DNA of 64,000 nt from Streptomyces sp. HD (GTDB taxonomy: Bacteria > Actinomycetota > Actinomycetes > Streptomycetales > Streptomycetaceae): assembly GCF_028369295.1 (NCBI RefSeq), contig NZ_JAQMYP010000014.1, positions 116,953 through 180,952 of the forward strand, written 5' to 3'. The notes below the pieces were generated by a model. It was not told where the DNA came from, made no database searches, and saw only the letters and a list, made by a program, of their open reading frames with translations. This document shows positions 7,804-15,885 of this stretch, piece by piece. The position numbers and the translations under genes were made by a program. Position 1 is the first letter of the stretch; each line of letters opens with the position of its first letter.

Positions 7804-9141
7804 ATGACACAGGCTCCCGCGACCCCCAAGGCCGCCCGACGACAGCACGACCGAGAGATCGTGGCACTGGCCGTCCCGGCCTTCGGCGCACTCGTCGCCG
7901 AGCCCCTCTTCGTCATGGCCGACAGCGCCATCGTCGGCCATCTCGGCACCGCACAGCTCGCCGGTCTCGGAGTCGCCTCGGCCCTTCTCATGACGGCCGT
8001 AAGCGTCTTCGTCTTCCTCGCCTACGCCACCACGGCAGCCGTAGCCCGACGAGTTGGTGCCGGCGACCTCCAAGCCGCCATCCGCCAAGGCATGGACGGC
8101 ATCTGGCTGGCCCTCCTCCTCGGCGCCACCGTCGTCGCGGTCGTCCTGCCCACCGCACCGGCCCTCGTCGAACTCTTCGGCGCCTCGGACACCGCCGCCC
8201 CGTACGCAACCACCTATCTGCGAATCTCGGCGCTCGGCATACCGGCCATGCTCATCGTGCTCGCCGCCACAGGTGTTCTTCGCGGCCTGCAGGACACCAA
8301 GACACCTCTCTATGTCGCCATCGCCGGCTTCATCGCCAACGCCGTCCTCAACGTGGGTCTCGTCTACGGTGCCGACCTCGGGATCGCGGGTTCCGCCTGG
8401 GGCACCGTCATCGCCCAGTGCGGCATGGCCTCGGTCTATCTCGTGGTCGTCGTCAGGGGCGCCCGAAAGCACGGTGCCTCCCTGCGCCCTGACGCCGCCG
8501 GAATAAGGGCCTCGGCACAGGCCGGAGCACCCCTGCTGGTCCGCACCCTCTCGCTGCGGGCGATCCTGATGATCGCCACGGCCGTCGCGGCCCGCCTCGG
8601 GGACGCCGATATCGCCGCACACCAGATCATCCTGTCGCTGTGGAGCCTGCTCGCCTTCGCACTGGACGCCATCGCCATCGCTGGGCAAGCCATCATCGGC
8701 AGATATCTCGGTGCCGACGACGCCGAGGGCGCCAGAGCAGCCTGCCGCCGCATGGTGGAATGGGGCATCGCGGCGGGCGTCGTACTCGGCCTGCTTGTAG
8801 TGATCGCCCGGCCCCTCTTCCTGCCGCTGTTCACCAGCGATTCAGTCGTCAAGGACGCTGCCTTCCCCGCCCTCCTTGTGGTGGCACTCTCCCAGCCGAT
8901 CTGCGGCGTCGTCTTCGTCCTGGACGGCGTTCTGATGGGAGCGGGCGACGGGCCCTACCTCGCCTGGGCGATGGTCCTCACCCTGGCAGTGTTCACTCCG
9001 GTCGCGCTACTTGTCCCCATGCTCGGCGGCGGCCTCACCGCTCTCTGGGCGGCCATGACACTGATGATGGCGGTGCGCATGCTGACGCTCTGGCTACGCT
9101 CTCGCTCGGGCCGCTGGATCGTCACGGGGGCGACGCGCTGA
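7804..9141 (+). CDS. MATE family efflux transporter (DinF type)
   Basis: About 445 residues with 12 membrane segments in two repeats. The first helix region reads ALAVPAFGALVAEPLFVMADSA, typical of the DinF branch of MATE exporters, which expel cationic compounds in exchange for H+ or Na+. The ATG at 7804 is chosen with a weak GGTGG just upstream; GTG and TTG codons lie 6 and 9 bases earlier. Only 9 bases separate the end of the DnaA-like box 7781-7789 from the first possible start codon (TTG 7795), so the transcript may be nearly leaderless. The gene converges on rplI across two parS sites. Confidence 0.9.
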   Translation: MTQAPATPKAARRQHDREIVALAVPAFGALVAEPLFVMADSAIVGHLGTAQLAGLGVASALLMTAVSVFVFLAYATTAAVARRVGAGDLQAAIRQGMDGIWLALLLGATVVAVVLPTAPALVELFGASDTAAPYATTYLRISALGIPAMLIVLAATGVLRGLQDTKTPLYVAIAGFIANAVLNVGLVYGADLGIAGSAWGTVIAQCGMASVYLVVVVRGARKHGASLRPDAAGIRASAQAGAPLLVRTLSLRAILMIATAVAARLGDADIAAHQIILSLWSLLAFALDAIAIAGQAIIGRYLGADDAEGARAACRRMVEWGIAAGVVLGLLVVIARPLFLPLFTSDSVVKDAAFPALLVVALSQPICGVVFVLDGVLMGAGDGPYLAWAMVLTLAVFTPVALLVPMLGGGLTALWAAMTLMMAVRMLTLWLRSRSGRWIVTGATR

Positions 9142-9143
9142 CT

Positions 9144-9157
9144 GTTTCACGTGAAAC
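9144..9157. promoter_or_regulatory. parS site 3
   Basis: Exact GTTTCACGTGAAAC 2 bases after the MATE stop codon. It forms a tandem pair with parS site 4, 19 bases centre to centre, between convergent genes. Confidence 0.95.
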
Positions 9158-9162
9158 ACGCT

Positions 9163-9176
9163 GTTTCACGTGAAAC
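9163..9176. promoter_or_regulatory. parS site 4
   Basis: Exact GTTTCACGTGAAAC, second of a close tandem pair; the gap between the two sites is 5 bases. Confidence 0.95.
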
Positions 9177-9209
9177 GGGCGCGATCCGTCCTCTGCACAG
9201 GTTGCACAG

Positions 9210-9245
9210 CGAAGGGGCCGTACCTCAGCGGGTACGGCCCCTTCG
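9210..9245. terminator. Terminator of the rpsF-rplI operon
   Basis: The 14-bp arms CGAAGGGGCCGTAC (9210-9223) and GTACGGCCCCTTCG (9232-9245) are perfect complements with an 8-base loop. The hairpin lies just past the rplI stop codon and is also suited to ending the convergent MATE transcript. Confidence 0.85.
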
Positions 9246-9272
9246 TTCAGCTGTTCAAGCCGGATGCGGCGA

Positions 9273-9719
9273 TCAGGCCGCGATGACCTCGATGTTGACC
9301 TTGGCGGCAACCTCGGGGTGCAGACGCACGGACGTCTCGTGGGCGCCCAGGGTCTTGATCGGCGTGCCGAGCTCGATGCGGCGCTTGTCGACCTCGGGGC
9401 CACCGGCAGCCTTGATCGCGGAGGCGATGTCGGCCGGGGTGACGGAACCGAAGAGACGACCGGCGTCGCCGGAGCGGACGGCCAGGCGGACCTTCACACC
9501 CTCAAGCTGGGCCTTGACAGCGTTGGCCTGCTCGATGGTCTGGATCTCGTGGATCTTGCGAGCACGACGGATCTGCTCGACGTCCTTCTCGCCACCCTTG
9601 GTCCAGCGGATAGCGAACTTCCGCGGGATGAGGTAGTTGCGAGCGTAACCGTCCTTGACGTCCACGACGTCGCCCGCGGCGCCGAGGCCGGAGACCTCGT
9701 GGGTGAGGATGATCTTCAT
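9273..9719 (-). CDS. rplI: 50S ribosomal protein L9
   Basis: A 148-residue L9. The N-terminal rRNA-binding domain reads MKIILTHEVSGLGAAGDVV, a long connecting helix follows about 45-80, and the C-terminal domain ends NIEVIAA. The length is normal. It is the last gene of the leftward rpsF-ssb-rpsR-rplI operon, 18 bases after rpsR. Confidence 0.97.
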   Translation of the reverse strand: MKIILTHEVSGLGAAGDVVDVKDGYARNYLIPRKFAIRWTKGGEKDVEQIRRARKIHEIQTIEQANAVKAQLEGVKVRLAVRSGDAGRLFGSVTPADIASAIKAAGGPEVDKRRIELGTPIKTLGAHETSVRLHPEVAAKVNIEVIAA

Positions 9720-9737
9720 GTGTCGGTCACCCTTCCC

Positions 9738-9974
9738 TTATCGCGCGGTGGAGGTGTAGGGCAGCAGCGCCATCTCACGGCTGTTCTTGACGGCCGTGGC
9801 GACGTCACGCTGGTGCTGCGTGCAGTTGCCGGTCACGCGGCGGGCACGGATCTTGCCGCGGTCGGAAATGAACTTCCGCAGCATGTTCGTGTCCTTGTAG
9901 TCCACGTACGTGACCTTGTCCTTGCAGAAAGCGCAGACCTTTTTCTTCGGCTTGCGCACAGGCGGCTTCGCCAT
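9738..9974 (-). CDS. rpsR: 30S ribosomal protein S18, zinc-type
   Basis: A 78-residue S18. Cysteines in CAFC near the N-terminus and a further Cys (TGNCTQHQ) suggest the zinc-binding (C+) form. Streptomyces genomes often have a second, cysteine-free S18 under Zur control, so this is likely the zinc-replete copy; that pairing cannot be checked here. It partners S6 on the 30S platform, in keeping with rpsF at the head of the operon. Confidence 0.96.
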   Translation of the reverse strand: MAKPPVRKPKKKVCAFCKDKVTYVDYKDTNMLRKFISDRGKIRARRVTGNCTQHQRDVATAVKNSREMALLPYTSTAR

Positions 9975-10055
9975 GGTGTTTCTCCTGTGTGATCAAGAAG
10001 TTTGGGTACGACCCGCCCTTTGACCCGGACCGGCCCGGAGGCCGGGCCCGAAGGC

Positions 10056-10649
10056 CTAGAAGGGGGGCTCGTCCGAGTAGCCGCCGCCCTGCTGGCCGCC
10101 GCCGGAGTTTCCACCCCAGCCGCCGCCACCGCCACCGCCGCCCTGCTGGCCACCGGCGGGAGCGCCGGTCGCCCACGGGTCGTCGGCAGGAGCACCGCCG
10201 CCCTGCTGGCCGCCGCCGGAGTTTCCACCCCAGCCGCCACCACCCTGGCCGCCACCGCCGCTGTAACCGCCCTGGCCACCTCGGCCGGCGGTCTTGGTGA
10301 CCTTGGCCGTGGCGTTGCGCAGGCTGGCGCCGACTTCCTCGACGTCCAGCTCGTAGACCGTGCGCTTGACGCCCTCACGGTCCTCGTAGGACCGCTGCTT
10401 CAGCCGGCCCTGCACGATGACGCGCATGCCTCGCTGGAGCGATTCGGCGACGTTCTCCGCCGCCTGACGCCAGACCGAGCAGGTCAGGAACAGGCTCTCG
10501 CCGTCCTTCCACTCATTCGTCTGACGGTCGAAGGTGCGGGGAGTGGACGCGACACGGAACTTCGCGACCGCCGCACCGGAGGGGGTGAAGCGCAGCTCGG
10601 GGTCGTCGACAAGATTGCCGACGACCGTGATGACGGTCTCGCCTGCCAT
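10056..10649 (-). CDS. ssb: Single-stranded DNA-binding protein
   Basis: A 197-residue SSB. The OB fold covers residues 1-110 (ETVITVVGNLVDDPELRF), a very glycine/glutamine-rich flexible linker covers about 118-190, and the acidic tip DEPPF docks partner proteins. The linker contains an internal duplication encoded by two exact 44-bp copies (10081-10124 and 10195-10238). Because it sits between rpsF and rpsR, this is the essential replication SSB rather than a competence paralogue. Confidence 0.97.
   Translation of the reverse strand: MAGETVITVVGNLVDDPELRFTPSGAAVAKFRVASTPRTFDRQTNEWKDGESLFLTCSVWRQAAENVAESLQRGMRVIVQGRLKQRSYEDREGVKRTVYELDVEEVGASLRNATAKVTKTAGRGGQGGYSGGGGQGGGGWGGNSGGGQQGGGAPADDPWATGAPAGGQQGGGGGGGGWGGNSGGGQQGGGYSDEPPF
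10081..10238. repeat. 44-bp direct repeat inside ssb
   Basis: 10081-10124 and 10195-10238 are identical and 114 bases apart, which is 38 codons, so the repeat preserves frame. Each copy encodes the stretch GGWGGNSGGGQQGG of the SSB linker. It explains a repeat signal that could be mistaken for a mobile or CRISPR-like element. Confidence 0.85.
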
Positions 10650-10726
10650 GGGGAACCTCTCGGCGGGTTTGCTCTGGCTGCTTGGTTGCTGCTACTCGAA
10701 TCCCGAGATCAGCTGAGCGGAGGCGC

Positions 10727-11017
10727 TCAGTGGGTCTCGGGGCGGAGGACCTTGGTCCGGAGGACCGACTCGTTCAGGTTCATCTGGCGGTCGAGCTCCT
10801 TGACGACCGCAGGCTCGGCCTGCAGGTCGATGACCGAGTAGATGCCCTCAGGCTTCTTCTTGATCTCGTACGAGAGACGACGACGGCCCCAGGTGTCGAC
10901 CTTCTCGACCTTGCCGTTGCCCTCACGGACGACGGAGAGGAAGTTCTCGATCAGGGGGGCGACAGCGCGCTCCTCCAGATCGGGGTCGAGGATGACCATC
11001 ACCTCGTAGTGACGCAT
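10727..11017 (-). CDS. rpsF: 30S ribosomal protein S6
   Basis: A 96-residue S6 (MRHYEVMVILDPDLEE...), the ferredoxin-like partner of S18. The ATG at 11017 follows a near-perfect AAAGGAGGT at 11027-11035. It is the first gene of the leftward operon rpsF-ssb-rpsR-rplI. The operon promoter must lie in the 286-bp gap 11018-11303, which is shared with the divergent small membrane protein gene. Confidence 0.97.
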   Translation of the reverse strand: MRHYEVMVILDPDLEERAVAPLIENFLSVVREGNGKVEKVDTWGRRRLSYEIKKKPEGIYSVIDLQAEPAVVKELDRQMNLNESVLRTKVLRPETH

Positions 11018-11303
11018 GTGGAACCCACCTCCTTTGGACTCAGCGGCCACGGTCGTTCCGTGGCAGGAGGGTCGTGATGCGTACGCAACGGTATCGGCCG
11101 CCACTGACAATCGGGGGCCGGCTGGCGGTTCCCCTGCGTGAACTGGACGAACTCCCTGGCATGGCCTGGGCAGACACCGGTGCAGACGGTACAGAGTACC
11201 TGCACACGTGCTTCCGGTTGAAATCAGCCCACGGAGCCCGTCAATCTGTACACATCGGGTGTGTATGGCGCTACGATGCGCCGCTTTTCGCAGGAGGTGC
11301 CCT

Positions 11304-11615
11304 ATGGCACAAGCATTGCGACCCAACACCGTCGGAGGCCTCTTCGCCACGGACGGAAAGCCCCACCCTCTCCAGGACACCCTGCTCGCGGTGACCCTGG
11401 TGCTGGGCATCACATCTTTCGTCACGGCTATGTTCCACAGCCTGCATCTGCTCAGCTCCTGGACCGGCCTGGTGGGCATCCTCACCGGCGCGTACGGCCA
11501 GTGGATCTCGGAGACGACCCGCGAGCGCTTCGGACTGATCATCGGTCTCGGCGCCTCGGCGGTCGGCTTCTTCCTGGGCATGGCGCACGGAGGTCTCTTC
11601 GGCGGGGTCTTCTGA
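11304..11615 (+). CDS. Small actinobacterial membrane protein
   Basis: A 103-residue protein with three hydrophobic segments (TLLAVTLVLGITSFVTAMF, then WTGLVGILTGAYGQWI, and LIIGLGASAVGFFLGMAHG). The ATG at 11304 follows AGGAGGTG; earlier in-frame starts extend into non-coding sequence. I do not recognise a functional family. It sits divergent from rpsF, as the SCO3905-type gene does in S. coelicolor. An inverted repeat, TACACA/TGTGTA at 11249-11265, lies just upstream near a possible -10. Confidence 0.75.
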   Translation: MAQALRPNTVGGLFATDGKPHPLQDTLLAVTLVLGITSFVTAMFHSLHLLSSWTGLVGILTGAYGQWISETTRERFGLIIGLGASAVGFFLGMAHGGLFGGVF

Positions 11616-11832
11616 CGCCAAGGGCACCGTCCTCCCCAAGCCGGCCTCGGAGGCTGTCCTCCGCACACCGGTAGAACAGCACATAGAACACCGTCGAACG
11701 CCTCGGCGGCCCACAGGCCGGGGCGAAGCTGCTGTACGCCCAGCCGGGGCGCTCCGCAGGCGCAGTAGGCTTCGGCGCGAGAGCCGGAGCCCCTGTACCC
11801 ATGGGGACACACCAGCCCGAGGAGCGCCCCGA

Positions 11833-12951
11833 ATGAGCCTGACCCTGAGGACGATCAGTCGCGAGCAGCATCTGGCGTACATCCAGAGCCTGCCAGCGGC
11901 GAGCCACATGCAGGTTCCGGCCTGGGCCGACGTGAAGGCGGAGTGGCGCTCGGAGAGCCTCGGTTGGTTCGACAAGTCGGGTGAGCTGGTCGGCGCGGGT
12001 CTCGTCCTCTACCGGCAGCTTCCCAAGATCAAGCGCTATCTCGCCTATCTGCCCGAGGGCCCGGTCATCAACTGGTTCGCGCCAAACCTGACCGACTGGC
12101 TGGAACCGATGCTGGCGCATCTGAAGAACCAGGGTGCCTTCTCCGTGAAGATGGGCCCGCCGGTGATCATCCGGCGCTGGGAGGCCACCTCCATCAAGGC
12201 GGGCATCCAGAACCCGGACGTGAAGCGACTGCGCGACGTCGAGGCCGACTTCATCGAGCCGCGCGCCTTCGAGGTGGCCGACAAGCTGCGCCGTATGGGC
12301 TGGCAGCAGGGCGAGGACGGTGGCGCCGGCTTCGGCGACGTCCAGCCGCGCTACGTCTACCAGGTGCCGCTGGCGAACCGCTCCCTGGAAGAGGTCCACA
12401 AGAACTTCAACCAGCTGTGGCGGCGCAACATCAAGAAGGCCGAGAAGGCCGGCGTCGAGGTCGTCCAGGGCGGCTACCAGGACCTTGAGGAGTGGCAGCG
12501 GCTGTACGAGATCACGGCCGTGCGCGACCACTTCCGGCCGCGCCCGCTGTCGTACTTCCAGCGCATGTGGACGGCCCTCAACAACGAGGACCCGAACCGC
12601 ATGCGGCTGTACTTCGCCCGCCATGAGGGTGTGAACCTGTCGGCGGCGACGATGCTGATCGTCGGCGGCCACGTCTGGTACTCCTACGGCGCCTCCGACA
12701 ACATCGGCCGTGAGGTCAGGCCCTCGAACGCGATGCAGTGGCGGATGCTGCGCGACGCCTACGCACTCGGCGCGACCGTCTACGACCTGCGTGGCATCTC
12801 CGACTCGCTGGACGAGACAGACCACCTCTTCGGTCTGATCCAGTTCAAGGTGGGCACGGGCGGTCAGGCCGCGGAGTACCTCGGCGAGTGGGACTTCCCG
12901 CTGAACAAACTGCTCCACAAGGCGCTCGACATCTACATGTCGCGTCGCTGA
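11833..12951 (+). CDS. femX: FemX-type peptidoglycan aminoacyltransferase
   Basis: A 372-residue protein of the FemABX family, which uses aminoacyl-tRNA to add residues to the lipid II stem peptide. It has two GNAT-like lobes and the family pattern FNQLWRRNIKKAEKAGVEV at about residues 193-211, and ends LNKLLHKALDIYMSRR. In Streptomyces the homologue in this position is FemX, which adds the glycine branch to diaminopimelate. It is followed after 98 bases by an alanine racemase-like gene and faces the GT87 and penicillin-binding protein genes, a cell-wall block. Confidence 0.88.
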   Translation: MSLTLRTISREQHLAYIQSLPAASHMQVPAWADVKAEWRSESLGWFDKSGELVGAGLVLYRQLPKIKRYLAYLPEGPVINWFAPNLTDWLEPMLAHLKNQGAFSVKMGPPVIIRRWEATSIKAGIQNPDVKRLRDVEADFIEPRAFEVADKLRRMGWQQGEDGGAGFGDVQPRYVYQVPLANRSLEEVHKNFNQLWRRNIKKAEKAGVEVVQGGYQDLEEWQRLYEITAVRDHFRPRPLSYFQRMWTALNNEDPNRMRLYFARHEGVNLSAATMLIVGGHVWYSYGASDNIGREVRPSNAMQWRMLRDAYALGATVYDLRGISDSLDETDHLFGLIQFKVGTGGQAAEYLGEWDFPLNKLLHKALDIYMSRR

Positions 12952-13049
12952 CCACGCTTTCCCTGCTTCGATACCGTCAACAGCTGCATCGGCAATAGCT
13001 TCCATACCTCTGATACACCGCAGCCACGAGAAAGGTTCCAGGTCCGGCC

Positions 13050-14081
13050 ATGGCGCTCACGCTCTACGTCGACACCGCGCGCTGGCGGGCGCACCACAAG
13101 CACGTGCAGGAGCAGTTCCCAGGACTCGTCCCGGTCTGCAAGGGCAACGGCTACGGGTTCGGGCACGAGCGGCTGGCGGAGGAGGCCACGCGGCTGGGCT
13201 CGGACGTCCTCGCCGTCGGCACGACGTACGAGGCCGCACGCATCAAGGACTACTTCGGCGGTGACCTGCTGGTGCTGACGCCGTACCGGCGCGGCGAGGA
13301 GCCGGTGCCGCTGCCCGATCGCGTCATCCGCTCGGTGTCGTCGGTGGACGGGGTGTACGGCCTCGTCGGCGCCCGGGTCGTCATCGAGGTGATGTCCTCG
13401 ATGAAGCGGCACGGCGTGAACGAGCGCGACCTGCCCCAGCTGCACGCCGCCATAGAGAATGTCCGGCTGGAGGGCTTCGCCATCCATCTGCCGCTGGACC
13501 GCACCGACGGCTCGGACGCCGTCGAGGAGGTCATCGGCTGGATGGACCGGCTGCGTGCGGCCCGGCTGCCGCTGCACACGATGTTCGTCAGCCACCTCAA
13601 GGCCGAGGAACTCGCACGCCTGCAGCAGCAGTTCCCGCAGACCCGCTTCCGCGCCCGCATCGGCACCCGGCTGTGGCTGGGGGACCACGAGGCCACCGAG
13701 TACCGCGGCGCGGTCCTGGACGTCACGCACGTCTCCAAGGGCGACCGCTTCGGCTACCGGCAGCAGAAGGCGGCCTCGGACGGCTTCCTGGTGGTCGTCG
13801 CGGGCGGTACGTCGCACGGGGTGGGCCTGGAGGCTCCCAAGGCCCTGCACGGCGTCATGCCGCGTGCCAAGGGCGTCGCCCGGGCCGGCCTCGCCACGGT
13901 CAACCGGAACCTTTCTCCGTTCGTCTGGGGCGGCAAGCAGCGCTGGTTCGCGGAGCCACCGCACATGCAGGTCTCGATCCTGTTCGTCCCGTCGGACGCC
14001 CCTGAGCCGAAGGTCGGCGACGAGCTGGTAGCCCATCTGCGGCACACCACCACGCAGTTCGACCGGCTCCTCGACCGCTGA
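13050..14081 (+). CDS. Alanine racemase-like PLP protein
   Basis: A 343-residue fold-type III PLP protein. VCKGNGYGFG near residue 30 matches the PLP-lysine motif of alanine racemases (usually KADAYGHG), so the Schiff-base lysine is present. The C-terminal beta-domain is recognisable (MQVSILFVPSDAPEPKVGDEL). The altered motif and missing parts of the canonical active site argue for an amino-acid racemase or binding protein other than the main Alr. Placement directly after femX suggests a role in peptidoglycan precursor supply. It ends at a strong hairpin at 14131-14174. Confidence 0.82.
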   Translation: MALTLYVDTARWRAHHKHVQEQFPGLVPVCKGNGYGFGHERLAEEATRLGSDVLAVGTTYEAARIKDYFGGDLLVLTPYRRGEEPVPLPDRVIRSVSSVDGVYGLVGARVVIEVMSSMKRHGVNERDLPQLHAAIENVRLEGFAIHLPLDRTDGSDAVEEVIGWMDRLRAARLPLHTMFVSHLKAEELARLQQQFPQTRFRARIGTRLWLGDHEATEYRGAVLDVTHVSKGDRFGYRQQKAASDGFLVVVAGGTSHGVGLEAPKALHGVMPRAKGVARAGLATVNRNLSPFVWGGKQRWFAEPPHMQVSILFVPSDAPEPKVGDELVAHLRHTTTQFDRLLDR

Positions 14082-14130
14082 ACCACTGCCCTTCGGCAGC
14101 TGAAGAACCACCGCTCGGCAACGCCGCAGC

Positions 14131-14174
14131 CGTAAAAGGCCGTACACGGATCCCTCCGTGTACGGCCTTTTACG
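14131..14174. terminator. Strong bidirectional terminator
   Basis: Two 20-bp arms (14131-14150 and 14155-14174) pair perfectly around the loop TCCC; the arms contain AAAAGGCCGTACACGGA. It separates two convergent genes and has A and T tracts on the two sides. Confidence 0.9.
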
Positions 14175-14197
14175 TGCGCTTCCTACACCCTGTTCGC

Positions 14198-15697
14198 TCA
14201 GAGCGAACTATCCCTCGCCTCCTGCTTGCCCCACGCCACCTGCGGTCCGTCGAAGTGGGCCGCGTGCCGCGGTGGATGGGCCGCTGAGCCGAACACGAAC
14301 ACGTCCTCGGCCCCGTCGAGCACCCCGCCCGAGGGGTCGTCGCCGCCGGCCCTGCGCACCGGATCCCGCTCCGGCATGAGGATGTCCCGTACGACGACGG
14401 CGCACAGGTACAGCGTCCCCAGCAGGTGCACGCCGATGGCCCAGTGGTAGCCGTCGGGCGGCAGTCCCTTGTGGGCGTCCCCGCTGGTCGTGTACGCGAG
14501 GTACAGCCAGATCCCCAGGAAGTACGCCACCTCGCAGGCCTGCCAGATGAGGAAGTCCCGCCAGCGCGGCCGGGCCAGCACGGCAAGGGGCACCAGCCAC
14601 AGGACGTACTGCGGCGAGTAGACCTTGTTGGTCAGGATGAACGCCGCGACGATCAGGAAGGCCAGCTGAGCGAAGCGTGGACGCCTCGGCGCGGTGAGCG
14701 TGAGCGCGGCGACGCCGGCACAGCACAGCAGCATCAGCAGCGTGGCGAGCGTGTTGACGGTCTCCGTGCTCAACGGGTCGCTTGAGTTCTGAGCCAGGAT
14801 CAGCCAGAAGGATCCGAAGTCGACGCCCCGCTCCTGACTGAACCGGTAGAACTGCGACCACCCGTCCCAGGCCAGCAGCATCACCGGAATGTTCACGACC
14901 AGCCAGGCAAGCACGGTGCCGCCCAGTGCCTTGCCGAAGTCCCGCCACTTGCCCGCGCGCCAGCACAGCACGAACAGCGGGCCGAGCAGGAAGACCGGAT
15001 AGAGCTTCGCGGCCGTTGCCAGCCCCAGCAGGACACCGAAGGCGACCGAGCGGCCGCGCGACCACATCAGCATCGCCGCGGCCGTCAGGGCGACGGCCAG
15101 CAGGTCCCAGTTGATGGTCGCGGTCAGCGCGACGGCGGGGGCCAGGGCGACCAGCAGGCCGTCCCAGGGGCGCCTGGCGTGCGTACGGGACACACAGACG
15201 GCGATGACGGCCGCGCACACCATCAGCATCCCGGCGTTGACCATCCAGTACCACTGCTCCTGGTCCTGGATGCTGCCGCTGCCCGGTGTGAGCCAGGACG
15301 CGACCTCCATGAACACACCGGTCAGTACCGGGTATTCGAGGTACTCCATGTCACCGGCGAGCTTGTCGAAGTACGGCACAAGCCCATCGGCGAAGCCACG
15401 CCCCTGGTAGAGGTGCGGAATGTCCGAGTAGCAGGCATGCGTGTACTGCGAGCTGGCGCCGAAGAACCAGGCGCCGTTGTAGCAGGGGGCCTTCTGAACC
15501 AGACCGAGGGCGAACATACCGATCGCCACGAGCGCGACGATGCGCACGGGGGTCCACCAGGACGTGCCGAGCAGGGCGCGCCGTCCGATGGGACCACCGA
15601 TCAGCTCACTCCCGCTCGCAGCGACCTCGTCGTCCTTGGTCGGCCGCACCGGGTCCGGCTCGTGCACGCTCGTGGGCGTCGTCTCTGCACTGGGCAT
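14198..15697 (-). CDS. GT87-type membrane glycosyltransferase
   Basis: A 499-residue polytopic membrane protein with about ten hydrophobic segments and a 50-residue cytoplasmic N-terminus. The acidic stretch EYLEYPVLTGVFMEVASW and the pattern SRGRSVAFGVLLGLATAAK resemble the mannosyltransferase/arabinosyltransferase group (PimE, DUF2029) that uses polyprenyl-phosphate sugars at the outer membrane face. The acceptor is unknown. The ATG at 15697 follows AGGA; a possible start 9 bases upstream and longer forms are less likely. It lies on the same strand as the penicillin-binding protein gene, with two parS sites between them. Confidence 0.83.
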   Translation of the reverse strand: MPSAETTPTSVHEPDPVRPTKDDEVAASGSELIGGPIGRRALLGTSWWTPVRIVALVAIGMFALGLVQKAPCYNGAWFFGASSQYTHACYSDIPHLYQGRGFADGLVPYFDKLAGDMEYLEYPVLTGVFMEVASWLTPGSGSIQDQEQWYWMVNAGMLMVCAAVIAVCVSRTHARRPWDGLLVALAPAVALTATINWDLLAVALTAAAMLMWSRGRSVAFGVLLGLATAAKLYPVFLLGPLFVLCWRAGKWRDFGKALGGTVLAWLVVNIPVMLLAWDGWSQFYRFSQERGVDFGSFWLILAQNSSDPLSTETVNTLATLLMLLCCAGVAALTLTAPRRPRFAQLAFLIVAAFILTNKVYSPQYVLWLVPLAVLARPRWRDFLIWQACEVAYFLGIWLYLAYTTSGDAHKGLPPDGYHWAIGVHLLGTLYLCAVVVRDILMPERDPVRRAGGDDPSGGVLDGAEDVFVFGSAAHPPRHAAHFDGPQVAWGKQEARDSSL

Positions 15698-15761
15698 GGG
15701 GCACATCCTGCCGTACGTGTCTGAGAACGGTGCCAGGACGAGGTGACTGCGACAGCTGTGT

Positions 15762-15775
15762 GTTTCACGTGAAAC
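15762..15775. promoter_or_regulatory. parS site 5
   Basis: Exact GTTTCACGTGAAAC upstream of the glycosyltransferase gene; a tandem pair with site 6, 18 bases centre to centre. Confidence 0.95.
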
Positions 15776-15779
15776 CGAC

Positions 15780-15793
15780 GTTTCACGTGAAAC
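15780..15793. promoter_or_regulatory. parS site 6
   Basis: Exact GTTTCACGTGAAAC, second of a tandem pair; a 4-base gap separates the two sites. Confidence 0.95.
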
Positions 15794-15815
15794 ACGCCGC
15801 CATCCGAGACGACGA

Positions 15816-15863
15816 AAGGCCGGTGGCCGACACCCCGCTTCTTGGGTGCCGGCCACCGGCCTT
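15816..15863. terminator. Terminator of the penicillin-binding protein gene
   Basis: AAGGCCGGTGGCCG at 15816-15829 pairs with CGGCCACCGGCCTT at 15850-15863. An inner CACCC/GGGTG extension and one mismatch complete the stem. It lies just past the stop codon of the leftward gene. Confidence 0.85.
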
Positions 15864-15885
15864 CGCGCAGCGAATAAGCCGTTGA

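Noticed and set aside
10081..10238. Insertion element or CRISPR signal in ssb
   Set aside because: The repeat is part of the SSB glycine-rich linker and keeps the reading frame.
14208..15254. Long Arg/Ala-rich frames antisense or shifted to real genes throughout the window
   Set aside because: High GC removes stop codons; these frames have third-position bias of the neighbouring real gene and no domain pattern.
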